From assembly GCF_001708935.1 (NCBI RefSeq), contig NZ_MASI01000002.1, positions 124,001 through 188,000 of the forward strand: a stretch of DNA of 64,000 bases, in the 5' to 3' direction. A model generated the notes under the pieces. It saw nothing but the letters and a program-made list of their open reading frames with translations. It was not told the origin of the DNA and searched no databases. The translations under genes were made by a program, and so were the position numbers. This DNA comes from Methyloligella halotolerans. GTDB lineage: Bacteria; Pseudomonadota; Alphaproteobacteria; Rhizobiales; Methyloligellaceae. Within the stretch, counting starts at the first letter, position 1, and each line of letters begins with the position of its first letter. Shown here piece after piece: positions 36,329 to 45,120 of the stretch.

Positions 36329-37228
36329 ATGGCTCGGATGAAAAGCCCGAAATACCCAAACTTCCCGCTCGCGAAGGCCATCAGCCACGTGCAGAAAATT
36401 CTCGACGCGGATGGGACGGTTCCATTGCCACGCGAGGTTATCGCTAAGCATTTGGGCTATAGCGGCCTAAGTGGCGCCTCGGACGCGACGATTGCCACAA
36501 TCGTTCAATTTGGCCTGCTTGAGCGAACTGGTAAGGCGGAAATGCGGTTGTCCCAATTGGCGATGGATATCCTTGTGCCGGAAAACGAGAACCAGCGGCA
36601 GAATGCCATCAATCGCGCGGCTCTCAACCCGACCCTGTTCACCGATATTTGGAATCATTTTGACAAGCGCGTTCCATCCCCGGAGGCGTTAAGGGCCTAT
36701 TTGCTTCGGCGCGACTTCAATAGCAGAGCAATTGATCCGGTGATGCGTTCTTTCGAGCCGACAATCGCAATGTTGAAGCAACAAAGTGCAACGGAAAGTG
36801 GTGGCGTTGATGACGCTGAGAGTGAAGAATCGTCACTGCCACCTGATGAGGACGATGTCCCGTTGGGGGTCAGCGCATCCGTTGGCGACTACGTTCAATG
36901 GGAAAGTCAGGGTGTGCTGCAATTCAGGCAGCCCAAGCGCGTCAGATGGGTCTCTGATGATGGCGATTGGGTTGCAGTCGATGGAAGCAACACTGGTATC
37001 CCTATGAGCGAAATTTCAATCGAGAAGCCCCCGCATGATGCTCGCCCGCCAACCCCGCCGGCAGTCGAGGACGTTCAGCAAGTCGGTTTCACCGAATGGT
37101 TCCGCGCCAAGGTGGGGGCAGATAAGCTGATCACCATCAACTACAAGGGCAAGGACGACATTGGTCCCCGCGAGATCGAAAAGATGATTGCGATCTTGGA
37201 GGCCCAGAAGGCGGCTCTAGAGGAGTAG
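36329..37228 (+). CDS. IS1595 cargo: 299-aa unknown protein
   Basis: 299 aa from ATG 36329 with AAGGAGA 6 nt upstream; an in-frame ATG at 36290 lacks such a site. Begins MARMKSPKYPNFPLAKAISH, contains a winged-helix-like N-terminal half (VIAKHLGYSGLSGASDATIATIVQFGLLE), an acidic linker around residues 165-190 and a C-terminal SH3-like/short beta segment plus EIEKMIAILEAQKAALEE. I recall similar unnamed proteins beside ISXO2-type transposases, but know of no function. Ends 6 nt before the convergent transposase. Confidence 0.8.
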   Translation: MARMKSPKYPNFPLAKAISHVQKILDADGTVPLPREVIAKHLGYSGLSGASDATIATIVQFGLLERTGKAEMRLSQLAMDILVPENENQRQNAINRAALNPTLFTDIWNHFDKRVPSPEALRAYLLRRDFNSRAIDPVMRSFEPTIAMLKQQSATESGGVDDAESEESSLPPDEDDVPLGVSASVGDYVQWESQGVLQFRQPKRVRWVSDDGDWVAVDGSNTGIPMSEISIEKPPHDARPPTPPAVEDVQQVGFTEWFRAKVGADKLITINYKGKDDIGPREIEKMIAILEAQKAALEE

Positions 37229-37234
37229 TCAGGG

Positions 37235-38197
37235 TTAGGCAGCCTTGCGCTGCCAATACCCCTTCCACTGCCGCGACTGCGGAGCAACGGCGGCAGCGGC
37301 AACGACCATGGTATATTGCGTGCCATTGTCCACACGGCGGAAGTCTTCGCGCCATGCCATCTCTGCGGCGTAAGCGTGCAAGTATCTACCGGCGATTCGG
37401 TGATGCGTTCCAATCTCAGCGCGGCGGAGACGGCTAAAGAAGCTCTCTGCCTGATTGGTGCAGGCTCCGTCCATGGAATACGCCAGTTGGTGATTGATCC
37501 TCTTTATCGGGAAGTAAGCGGCCAGCTTGTCCCAATGGGAGGCCTCGTCAGCGTGGACGGTCGAGCCGTGCGCTACGTGCGCTTTAACCAGAGCGACGCC
37601 TTCGGCTTCACTGCGGGTGACGTGGGTAACGGTACGGCCATTGCGTTCACGCATGGCAACAACCGATTGGCGCTTGCCGGTCTGATTGATGCTCTTGCGA
37701 CGGTCCTTGCGGTCCTTGCGCTCGTTAGCAGGCTTCACGTACCCGCCGAAGTAAGCGCCATCGACCTCAACATCACCTGAGAGCGCACCGCTTTCGCGAG
37801 CAATCTCTATGGCCTCACGGACCTTATGCAGCAGGACGAAGGCCGTCTTGTAATCGACAGAGAGGTCGCGGGAGAGCTGGAGAGCGCTGTAGCCCTTAGC
37901 ACCGTTTATGAAAACGGCGATGGCAGCGAGGATGTCCCGAACGGCCAGCTTACGGCTGGCGAAGATCGTGCCCGAGGTAATGCTGAATTGCTTGCTGCAA
38001 GCCCGGCACTTGTAGACCTGACGAGTCTTGAGATCGTAGGGCTCGCGGCCGCCGCACTGCGGGCAAACCGGGCTACCATCGGTTTCGGCCCAACGGATCT
38101 TGCGGAAAGCCTCGCGAGCCTGCGCGTCGGACATGCGCATGACCTTCACCAAGGAAAGGGTTTTCGCGGCGGGGGAGAGGAGAAAGTGCTGAGACAT
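37235..38197 (-). CDS. IS1595-family (ISXO2-like) transposase
   Basis: 320 aa from the ATG at 38197 (MSQHFLLSPAAKTLSLVKVM, a typical start for the family); an ATG at 38221 is upstream. N-terminal zinc ribbon with C45, C48, C64, C67 (CPQCGG ... CRACSK), then the DDE-like catalytic core: D146 (VDGAYFGG), D217 (VHADEASHWD), N248 and E251 (TNQAESFFSRLRR). Length is normal and no frameshift is seen, so the enzyme should be active. Divergent from the DUF6471 gene. Confidence 0.95.
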   Translation of the reverse strand: MSQHFLLSPAAKTLSLVKVMRMSDAQAREAFRKIRWAETDGSPVCPQCGGREPYDLKTRQVYKCRACSKQFSITSGTIFASRKLAVRDILAAIAVFINGAKGYSALQLSRDLSVDYKTAFVLLHKVREAIEIARESGALSGDVEVDGAYFGGYVKPANERKDRKDRRKSINQTGKRQSVVAMRERNGRTVTHVTRSEAEGVALVKAHVAHGSTVHADEASHWDKLAAYFPIKRINHQLAYSMDGACTNQAESFFSRLRRAEIGTHHRIAGRYLHAYAAEMAWREDFRRVDNGTQYTMVVAAAAVAPQSRQWKGYWQRKAA

Positions 38198-38292
38198 GTC
38201 ATATCCGATGATGTGTTTCATCAGATATAGGACGTTGATACCCCATGCGCAAGGTATATATCATCGAATGTGAGATTTTTTCTGGAGATTCG

Positions 38293-38538
38293 ATGATGTC
38301 AGTCGATAAGCAATCGCCAACGGCTCCTTATGAGGAGCAGGCGAAGCAAATCCTGAAGGCCGAGCTGAAGAGGCGGGGGATAACCTATGCCCAGCTAGCC
38401 GAGCGGCTTGGGGCGGTGGGCGCAAAAGAGAGCGAGCGCAACATAGCGAACAAGATAAGCCGGGGTAGCTTCACCGCCGCGTTCTTCATGATGTGTATGG
38501 ACGTGATTGGGGCGAACAGCCTAACTCTCAAGGCGTAG
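38293..38538 (+). CDS. IS1595 cargo: DUF6471 domain protein
   Basis: 81 aa from ATG 38293, with TGGAGA upstream; the frame is open back to an ATG at 38245. Core ILKAELKRRGITYAQLAERLGAVG ... NIANKISRGSFTAAFFMMC is the DUF6471 pattern, an XRE-like helix-turn-helix of about 60 residues common on mobile elements. Divergent from the transposase across about 95 bp, so it could repress the shared control region. Role not established. Confidence 0.82.
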   Translation: MMSVDKQSPTAPYEEQAKQILKAELKRRGITYAQLAERLGAVGAKESERNIANKISRGSFTAAFFMMCMDVIGANSLTLKA

Positions 38539-38607
38539 CTGCTCTGAGATTCATTTTTGATTTGTAAACAAGAGGTTAACAGCTTGAGCGCTAACCCGCT
38601 GAGACTC

Positions 38608-38635
38608 TTGACATATTTCAAAGGACGCCTATATT
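38608..38635 (+). promoter_or_regulatory. Sigma70-type promoter of the candidate small RNA
   Basis: TTGACA (38608-38613), 16-nt spacer, TATATT (38630-38635): the strongest sigma70-type match in the element. A perfect 7-bp dyad GCCTATA-N5-TATAGGC (38627-38645) overlaps the -10 and the expected start, so a repressor could sit here. No open reading frame follows. Confidence 0.65.
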
Positions 38636-38641
38636 GCGTAT

Positions 38642-38706
38642 AGGCCTAGCCTGTGAGGTCCTCGTTATGAGGGCTGCTTAAAGCCGGAGGAGACTCCGGC
38701 TTTTTT
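38642..38706 (+). ncRNA. Candidate small RNA next to the DUF3800 gene
   Basis: About 65 nt between a consensus-like promoter and an intrinsic terminator, with no ORF. It contains a first hairpin around CCTC-GTTAT-GAGG (about 38659-38672) and the terminator stem. It runs toward, and stops at, the stop codon of the DUF3800 gene on the other strand. Rfam includes a series of structured RNA motifs named for their association with DUF3800 genes; whether this one matches any cannot be checked here. Transcription start is estimated from the -10 position. Confidence 0.55.
38682..38706 (+). terminator. Rho-independent terminator
   Basis: AGCCGGAG-GAGA-CTCCGGCT: perfect 8-bp stem with a tetraloop, followed by six T. 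It ends 1 nt before the DUF3800 stop codon (38708-38710). On the opposite strand the trailing run is only AAA/TTT-short, so it works mainly for + strand transcripts. Confidence 0.88.
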
Positions 38707-38707
38707 G

Positions 38708-39526
38708 CTATCCGGAAGGCTGCGCAATATTCTCAAAGCAACTGTATTTTATGCCGAGGTGAGGTCGCTCCTCGTCCGAGATCAGGGCGTCTATAATCTT
38801 CTTTCTGGCTACGAGCATTTCATACGGGCGGTAATCCGGCTCATAGCCCCCACGGGCCATAGGATACAGGTACAGATCCGCAAGTTGTGCCATCGCTGAC
38901 GATTTGTTTTTGAACTTTAAGTCGTAGAGCGTTTCTCGGAGTTCGTCGGCTGTAAGAGCTGTATATTTGGAGGCGTCAGGCCCTCCAAATGGCATTCCAT
39001 GGGCGCGTAATTCTGCGTAATAGCTACGCAAAGCCCTATCCGCAGTCTGATCTCCAGCTTCAGGATAGACCCGCAACTTTCTCCCTTCGTCTCGCGCGAA
39101 CTTGGCGGCGCGCTCGCAAAGCACTGAGAATGCCGTTTTGCAGAGCATCCACTGCTGTCTGCCGTACTTCTCCCGGTACCTTCCGTCGTATCCGGGACGG
39201 TCAATCACGCAGGCGTGCCCGATCACCGGAACGCTAAGTACAAGCTCACTCAGCTCTTCCATAAAGCGCTGATACTCGTTGGACGGAAGCGTTCCGAGCC
39301 AAGCGAAACCGCTGGTTTGACAGCGAATATCAACCGAATGAAGAGGATAGGTAATCCCCCACGCGCGGCAAAACTTGGCGTGGGCGTTCCTTACCTCGTC
39401 CTCGCGCTCTTCATCAATTAGGACGCCACCAAGAGCAAACCAATCACGGTACTGTCCCTCGGATGGATTATGGTTCGGGTTTCTAGTGCCCGAATCATCG
39501 ATATAGAGGCATGCAACCTTTGGCAT
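38708..39526 (-). CDS. IS1595 cargo: DUF3800 domain protein
   Basis: 272 aa. Starts MPKVACLYIDDSGTRNP with the acidic YIDDSG motif, then FALGGVLIDEEREDEV, HSVDIRCQTSGFAWL, VIDRPGYDGRYREKYG, LCERAAKFARDEGRKLRVYPE and AQLADLYLYPMARGG. DUF3800 is an RNase H-like fold family with acidic residues placed as if catalytic, often found on mobile elements; its biochemical role is unknown. It reads from the right end of the element inward and ends against the small-RNA terminator. Confidence 0.88.
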   Translation of the reverse strand: MPKVACLYIDDSGTRNPNHNPSEGQYRDWFALGGVLIDEEREDEVRNAHAKFCRAWGITYPLHSVDIRCQTSGFAWLGTLPSNEYQRFMEELSELVLSVPVIGHACVIDRPGYDGRYREKYGRQQWMLCKTAFSVLCERAAKFARDEGRKLRVYPEAGDQTADRALRSYYAELRAHGMPFGGPDASKYTALTADELRETLYDLKFKNKSSAMAQLADLYLYPMARGGYEPDYRPYEMLVARKKIIDALISDEERPHLGIKYSCFENIAQPSG

Positions 39527-39580
39527 GCCTGCTCATAGCAATTACTAGTTATAATAAGCTAGCCGAAGTTGCTCACCGAC

Positions 39581-39612
39581 TGGTGAGTTTGCTCCATAAC
39601 GCCGGAGTTCCA
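39581..39612. repeat. Right terminal inverted repeat and right flanking duplication
   Basis: 39581-39603 contains GGTGAGTTTGCTCCATAA, the inverted copy of the left end. CCGGAGTTCCA at 39602-39612 is the second copy of the target. The 2-nt overlap of the two blocks reflects the ambiguous boundary. Confidence 0.9.
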
Positions 39613-40255
39613 TCCCCAGGTGCTGGACGCGCTACGCCAACCGCTGGAAAGCGGGGAATCGGTGATCGTTCGGGCCAATCATCGGGTATCGTATCCTTCG
39701 CGCATTCAGCTTGTGGCGGCGATGAATCCGTGCCGTTGCGGGCGTGCCGGCGAGCCCGGCTATTCTTGCCGTCAGGGAAATTCCTGCGCCGAGCGCTATC
39801 AGGCGCGCATCTCCGGCCCCCTCCTCGACAGGATCGACATTCAGATCGAGGTGCCGGCTGTGAGCGCAGCCGATCTCGCCCTGCCCGCAGCATCTGAAGG
39901 AAGCGCGGAGGTGCGCCGCCGGGTGGTGGCCGCCCGGCAGATCCAGGCGGCGCGGCTCAAGGAGCTCGGGCAGAAGCGGGCCCGGACCAATGCCGATTGC
40001 GACGGAACTCTGCTGGAGGAGATCGCCGAACCCGACGGCGCCGGTCTCGCTCTTTTGCGGGAAGCGGCGGAGACCCTCGGGTTGAGCGCGCGGGGCTATC
40101 ATCGCTCGCTGCGGGTCGCGCGCACCCTTGCCGACCTCGACGGCGAGACGAAGGTGACCCGGCTGCATATCGCCGAGGCGCTCAGCTATCGCGGCGAGAC
40201 GCTGCGCGGACAGCGTGCCGGCGGACCGGCGCTCAACCGTCTCGCCTGCGCCTGA
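39602..40255 (+). pseudogene. comM: comM, 3' part, downstream of the insertion
   Basis: Continues ComM in frame from the duplicated target: PQVLDALRQPLESGESVIVRANHRVSYPSRIQLVAAMNPCRCG, a pair of C-rich zinc-like positions (NPCRCGRAGEPGYSCRQGNSC), the ISGPLLDRIDIQIEVP arginine-finger region and the C-terminal Mg_chelatase_C domain ending RGETLRGQRAGGPALNRLACA. There is a GTG at 39620 but no ribosome binding site typical of a new gene, so it is likely silent. Intact and in frame apart from the insert. Confidence 0.92.
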
Positions 40256-40413
40256 CCCGGATTTACCCTCTCGTCGCCATAGAAAAACGCCATTGTCGCA
40301 CTGGCATCGCCACGCAGAGCCGTTACACTTCGGCCCTGCCGAGGGGAAGTTTGTGCGGCTGCGGTGCCCGATCCGGGCTCGCCCCACAGTAAAGTCGAAG
40401 GTGAAGGGGGCGG

Positions 40414-41520
40414 ATGCGCGGGCCAAACGCTATCGATTTTTGGCGTGGATACGCCCTTATCTGCATCTTCATCGATCACATCCCCGGCAATCCGCTCGAG
40501 CGGATCACCATGCGCAACTTCACGATTTGCGATGCGGCGGAGCTTTTCGTCTTCCTGGCAGGCTGGTCGGTTTCGCTTGCGACTGGCGGTCCGACGCGGT
40601 CCCATACACCGGGACGGATTACCATCCGTTTCATGTCGCGGATGGTGGAGGTCTACAGGGCGCAGATCACCATCACGGCGATCGCGCTGGCGATCCTCGC
40701 CGGAGCCGCGCTCTGGCTGGAGAACAATCTCTACCTGGAATGGCACAACGCCGAACCGGTGTTTACCGCGCCGGTCTGGACCACGCCGGCGCTCGCGCTG
40801 ATGACCCACCAGCTTGGCTTCTTCAACATCCTGCCGCTGTACGTGGTGCTGCTCGCCATGGCGCCTCTGATCGTGATTATCGGGCGATATTCGCTGACGC
40901 TCTGCGCCCTCGTCTCGTTCGCGGTCTATGCGGTGACGCTGACCTTCCGGATCAACCTTCCCTCCTGGCCCTATGCCGGAGAGTGGTTCCTCGATCCGTT
41001 TGCCTGGCAATTCCTCTTCACGCTCGGCTTCATCGGGGCCGAACTCTCGGCGCAGGATCGCATCGAGCCCCTTATGAAATGGCTTTTCTGGCCGGCGGTG
41101 GGCATTCTCGGGCTGGGCGTCCTGGTCCGCATCACGGGATATTCTCCCGATCCAATGCAGCTGCCTTCGCCGCGTCTGTTTTTTTCGTTCGACAAGACCT
41201 ATCTCTCTCCTGCAAGGCTGATCAGCCTGCTGGCTTTGGTAATTTGTTTCGCCGGCGCCTATAGCCGGATCGCAGCGTTCAGCGAGCGTCTCGTGACGGT
41301 GTTCTCGGAGCTGGGGCGAAACTCGCTGGCGGTGTTTTCGATTGGCTCTTTGTTAAGCCTGATCGGGCAAATCGTGCGGTTCGAGTCCGGTGGGCTGCTT
41401 ATCGTTGACCTGGCCTATTCCGCTCTCGGAATCGGGCTGATGATATTTACAGCGTGGTTCGTGGAATGGCGGACAAGATCAAAACGGCCACCCTCGCAAT
41501 CCTCTGCCTCGCCGGCGTGA
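40414..41520 (+). CDS. OpgC-domain membrane acyltransferase-like protein
   Basis: 368 aa, about ten hydrophobic segments. The start MRGPNAIDFWRGYALICIFIDHIPGN and FVFLAGWSVSLATG match the OpgC family (membrane-bound succinyl/acyltransferases acting on periplasmic glucans). No other glucan gene is nearby. Its 3' end overlaps the SGNH-like gene by 55 nt, so the two are coupled. In Hyphomicrobiales such pairs are often found with surface polysaccharide modification; the acceptor is unknown. Confidence 0.85.
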   Translation: MRGPNAIDFWRGYALICIFIDHIPGNPLERITMRNFTICDAAELFVFLAGWSVSLATGGPTRSHTPGRITIRFMSRMVEVYRAQITITAIALAILAGAALWLENNLYLEWHNAEPVFTAPVWTTPALALMTHQLGFFNILPLYVVLLAMAPLIVIIGRYSLTLCALVSFAVYAVTLTFRINLPSWPYAGEWFLDPFAWQFLFTLGFIGAELSAQDRIEPLMKWLFWPAVGILGLGVLVRITGYSPDPMQLPSPRLFFSFDKTYLSPARLISLLALVICFAGAYSRIAAFSERLVTVFSELGRNSLAVFSIGSLLSLIGQIVRFESGGLLIVDLAYSALGIGLMIFTAWFVEWRTRSKRPPSQSSASPA

Positions 41521-42281
41521 GCGCGTTCCTGCTACTTGCGCCCGCCGATCCCCTGCAGACGGAGCCGCCTCGCACCGAGTTGCCCAAGCCGAAATATACA
41601 GCCGCGCCGAATTGCGTGGGGGACGACGGGCCGCGGCCACAGCCGGCCTCCCTGAAGACCTTTCCCAAGGCGCTCCAATCCGACAATCCGCTGACCGTGC
41701 TGGTGGTCGGCCCGGCAGCCTATGACGATGGGCCATTCGCGTCGGAGGAGAGCTACCCCAACCGGCTAGCGCGCTATCTGAAGTCGATCTTCAAGGATCA
41801 GAAGATCGAGATCATCTCGCGCAACATCTCGGGCGAGGTTGCCTTCGACGCGGCGGACCGCATGCGCGCCGAGGTCACCGACACCCATCCCGATCTTGTG
41901 GTATGGCAAGCCGGATCCGCCGATGCCCTGGCCCGGGTCGATTTGGCCGAGTTCGAGAGCGCCTTCACCGAGACCCTCGACTGGCTCAAGCAGAACGACA
42001 TCGATGTGGTGCTGGTCGATCCCCGCTACGTGCCGGAGCTCGCCGACGACCCCGCCTACCGCCGGATCGTGGGCGCCATCTGGTATTACGCCGCGACGCG
42101 GGATATCCCTCTCGTTCGGCGCTATGACATGATGCGCAGCCTGACCCTGCCGGACGACAGCAACGCCGAGCCGCCCGAGTACCGGCTTACCGCCTTCGAT
42201 CACCGTTGCATGGCCCAAAAGGTGGCGGAGGTGATCGTCGTGAGCAGCAACGCCGACATGTCCGACAAGCAGCGGCGCTAA
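41466..42281 (+). CDS. SGNH/GDSL-fold protein with degenerate catalytic motifs
   Basis: 271 aa from ATG 41466, inside the end of the OpgC gene. N-terminal signal or anchor (ATLAILCLAGVSAFLLLAP). The fold is recognisable by NPLTVLVVGPAAYDDG, EIISRNISGEVAFDAADRM, LVVWQAGSADALARVDL, DIDVVLVDPRYVPELA and a final helix. But block I should carry the nucleophile (GDS or GSS) and reads GPAAYDDG, and block III should carry GxND and reads GSADA. So it is perhaps a non-catalytic partner of OpgC. The fold call is good; the loss of activity is inference. Confidence 0.75.
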   Translation: MADKIKTATLAILCLAGVSAFLLLAPADPLQTEPPRTELPKPKYTAAPNCVGDDGPRPQPASLKTFPKALQSDNPLTVLVVGPAAYDDGPFASEESYPNRLARYLKSIFKDQKIEIISRNISGEVAFDAADRMRAEVTDTHPDLVVWQAGSADALARVDLAEFESAFTETLDWLKQNDIDVVLVDPRYVPELADDPAYRRIVGAIWYYAATRDIPLVRRYDMMRSLTLPDDSNAEPPEYRLTAFDHRCMAQKVAEVIVVSSNADMSDKQRR

Positions 42282-42360
42282 AGTCTTTCTCAAGTCTTTT
42301 CTGTTTGTTGTTTTCGCTTTGGGCGTTGCTTGACGCTCGTTTATTCGGCGGTGATCGAGT

Positions 42361-44753
42361 TTGGCGTATCAGGACCACAGCCCGGAGATCGCGGGTCACG
42401 TGACGGATCGGGCGCGCCCGATGGCGCGGCTGGGCCGGGCATTCCGCATGGTGACCAACGACGCGCCGATCGTTTCCATCGTTGCCGCTCTGCTTTTCGG
42501 GACCCTGAGCATCGCCGCCATCGCCGCGGGCACCATCGGTGTTCTCCTGTTCTTCGCCATGATGACCGGGATGGCGCTTGGCGCCGCGTTCCTCATTTCT
42601 CTGCAGACCCGGGAACTCGCCTCCGTGCAGCGCCTCGGCCGGTACGGGCAAGGCGAGGGTTCCAGCCCGGAAGCCCTGGAGGATCTCAAATGGGAAGTGC
42701 AGGAGCGCGAGGCCCGCTATCGCGATCTGCTGGACCATCAGGACGACGTGATCCTGCGCCGGGATTCCGACGCAGGCTCACCTTCGTCAACGATTCCTAT
42801 TGTCGGGTCTTCGGCGTGACGCGGCAGGAGGCGCTGGGCCAGCCCTTCCGGCTGACGCTCGCTGAGGAGCAGGACGCGGATGCCGGGGCATCTTCGCTGC
42901 CGGGTCCGATGCCGCGGCGACGCAGCAAGGTCATGCAGCTGAAAACCGCCAAAGGGCTGCGCTGGTTCATCTGGGAGGATTTCGCGATCACCGACCAGAG
43001 CGGCGCGCTCACCGAGGTGCAGAGCATCGGCCATGACGTGACGGAACAGCGCGAAGCGGAACGGGCGCTGGCCCAGGCGCGCGACGAGGCGGAAAGCGCG
43101 AGCACCGCGAAGTCCCGCTTTCTCGCGTCCATGAGCCACGAGATCCGAACGCCGATGAACGGCATTCTCGGCATGACCGGGCTGCTGCTCGACACCCAGC
43201 TTTCGCCGGAGCAGACGACCTACGCGAACGCGATCGGGAGCTCGGCCAAGACCTTGCTGACCCTGATCGACGAGGTGCTTGATTTCTCCAAGATCGAGGC
43301 GGGCCGGCTGGAGCTGGAATCGGTCCCGTTCGACATCGCCGAAACCCTGCAAAGCGTGATCGAGCTTCTGGCGCCGCGCGCCCGCGAGAAAGGGCTGACG
43401 ATCGGCTGGTTTGCCGACCCTCGCCTGCCCCGGACGGCGATCGGCGATCCCATGCGCGTCCGGCAGATCCTGATGAACCTGATCGGCAATGCCATCAAGT
43501 TCACCGAACATGGCGGGGTCGGCTTGCGCCTTCTGGCAGGGAGCGGCGCCGCCGGGGCCTCGAGCGTTCCGCTTCGCCTGGAGGTGAGCGACACGGGCCC
43601 CGGCATTCCGAAGGACAAGCTCGACCAGATCTTCCTCGAGTTCGAGCAGGCTGACTCGGGGCCAAGCCGCCGGCACGGAGGGACAGGGCTCGGCCTCGCC
43701 ATCTCAAAGCGTCTGGTCGATGCCATGGGCGGCGAGATCGCCGTCACCAGCGCGCGCGGCGAAGGCACACGCTTCACCGTCGACCTGCCCCTCGATATTC
43801 CGGCCCAGGCCGGCGCCATCTCCGACGATTGGCAGAATGCGGAAGGCCGCTCGGTGCTTGTCGTCCTGGAGGGCGGAATGGAAGCGGCGCTTTCGGCTGA
43901 GCTTCTGGATGCTCTTGGAGCACAGACGGAGCGCCTTACGGTGGATGCCCTGTCCCAGCTTGGACCGGCCGGACGGCGCGAACTTGCCCGCTTCGACGTG
44001 CTGCTGACGGACACGGCGAGCCTGAACCGCCTCGCCTTCGACCTGCTGGAGGTCTTCGGCAAAGGCGAGAAGATCGGGACACGCGAGGCGGACGGTAAGC
44101 GGGCCGTGGTCGTGCTCGATCCAAACGAACGACCAGAAATCGACGCCCTCAGATCCCGCGGCTTCGACGGCTATCTGATGCGGCCGATCCGGCCTCGTTC
44201 CATGGCGATCCAGCTGTTCGGCGATCCGGCGTCGGAACCCGCCACCGCGCTCGCCAACGCCGAAGCGCCGGAGCGCTTCACCTCGCCGGGAGGGGCGGCG
44301 CTCACGGTTCTGCTGGCGGAGGACAACGAAATCAATGCGCTGCTCGCCAAGTCGGTTCTGGAGAAAGCCGGAGCCTCGGTTCGGCGGGCGTCCAACGGCC
44401 GCGAAGCGATCGAGCTGGCGCACCAGGCGCTCGATGACGGCGGAGCCGGGTTCGACATGGTCCTGATGGACATCCACATGCCGGAGATGGACGGTATCGA
44501 GGCGGCGGGCCGTTTGCGGGCGCTTTATGACGAGGACGCGAAGCCCGGTGCCGGCCGGCCGCCCATCGTGGCGCTGACCGCCAATGCGTTCGCCGAAGAC
44601 CGCGCCGCCTATCTGGAAGCGGGACTCGACGATTACCTCGCGAAGCCCTTCGAGAAGAACGACCTGCTGACCCTGATCGGCCGCTGGCAGATCGCCGGAG
44701 CCGCGAGCGGGGCCGCTGATGCCGAGGCCGCTTCCGGATCGAGCGCCGTCTAG
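42361..44753 (+). CDS. Hybrid sensor histidine kinase/response regulator (frameshifted)
   Basis: About 798 aa when restored. From TTG 42361: two hydrophobic segments (about 45-90, [19 protein letters not shown]), a coil, a PAS domain, then HisKA with H in [11 protein letters not shown], HATPase with [24 protein letters not shown] and [12 protein letters not shown], and a C-terminal receiver with [15 protein letters not shown], the phospho-Asp in [12 protein letters not shown] and DYLAKPF. Near 42773 one base is missing: DSDA reads on in the -1 frame as [14 protein letters not shown]. The ligand is unknown; no response regulator gene is adjacent. Gap 44754-45117 follows. Confidence 0.86.
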
Positions 44754-45120
44754 CGCTCCTCCTCCTCGAGGGCTTGGCCCCGGGAGCAACGCCGTGGACC
44801 CGACCTCCATGCACAGCCTCGGTAAAATCTGTCATATAGGCTTCTAAGAGGATTGCTATCGGGGCGTCGTTGTGGCCGAATCGTTCTCCTCAGGTGCGTG
44901 CCTCGTGAACCCTGGGATTATGGATTTGGCCATTGAGGTGGCGATCCCCACTTTTCCATGGAACGACCCGTGGAATGGGCCGCCGCAGCCGAAACCGATT
45001 TAGGCGCTAAAGATCGCGCGGGGGCATGATGTTTCCAGGACTGACTTTCCGGCCCGCCTATGGTGGCGGGCAAGCGTTCGTCGGCCGCAAACGGTTCACT
45101 CCTCAGCCTTCCAGGCATTG
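44754..45120. other. Gene-free region between the hybrid kinase and olsB
   Basis: About 365 bp with no convincing gene in any frame. I see no clear terminator, repeat or RNA in it. It presumably contains the olsB promoter. Confidence 0.5.

Larger units (their letters stand above)
35186..39603. mobile_element. IS1595-family (ISXO2-like) element with cargo genes, inserted in comM
   Basis: About 4.4 kb bounded by 23-bp inverted repeats with one mismatch and flanked by an 11-bp direct repeat made from the comM target. Contents in order: a 156-aa protein (+), a 63-aa HTH-like protein (-), a 393-bp gap, a 299-aa unknown (+), the transposase (-), DUF6471 (+), a candidate small RNA (+), DUF3800 (-). 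IS1595-family elements are known to include members with passenger genes. G+C is visibly lower than in the host genes on both sides, in keeping with recent arrival. End-to-end structure looks intact, so it may still be mobile. Confidence 0.92.

Noticed and set aside
35186-39603. Prophage or integrative conjugative element
   Set aside because: No integrase, phage structural or conjugation gene; short inverted repeats and a DDE transposase explain the insert.
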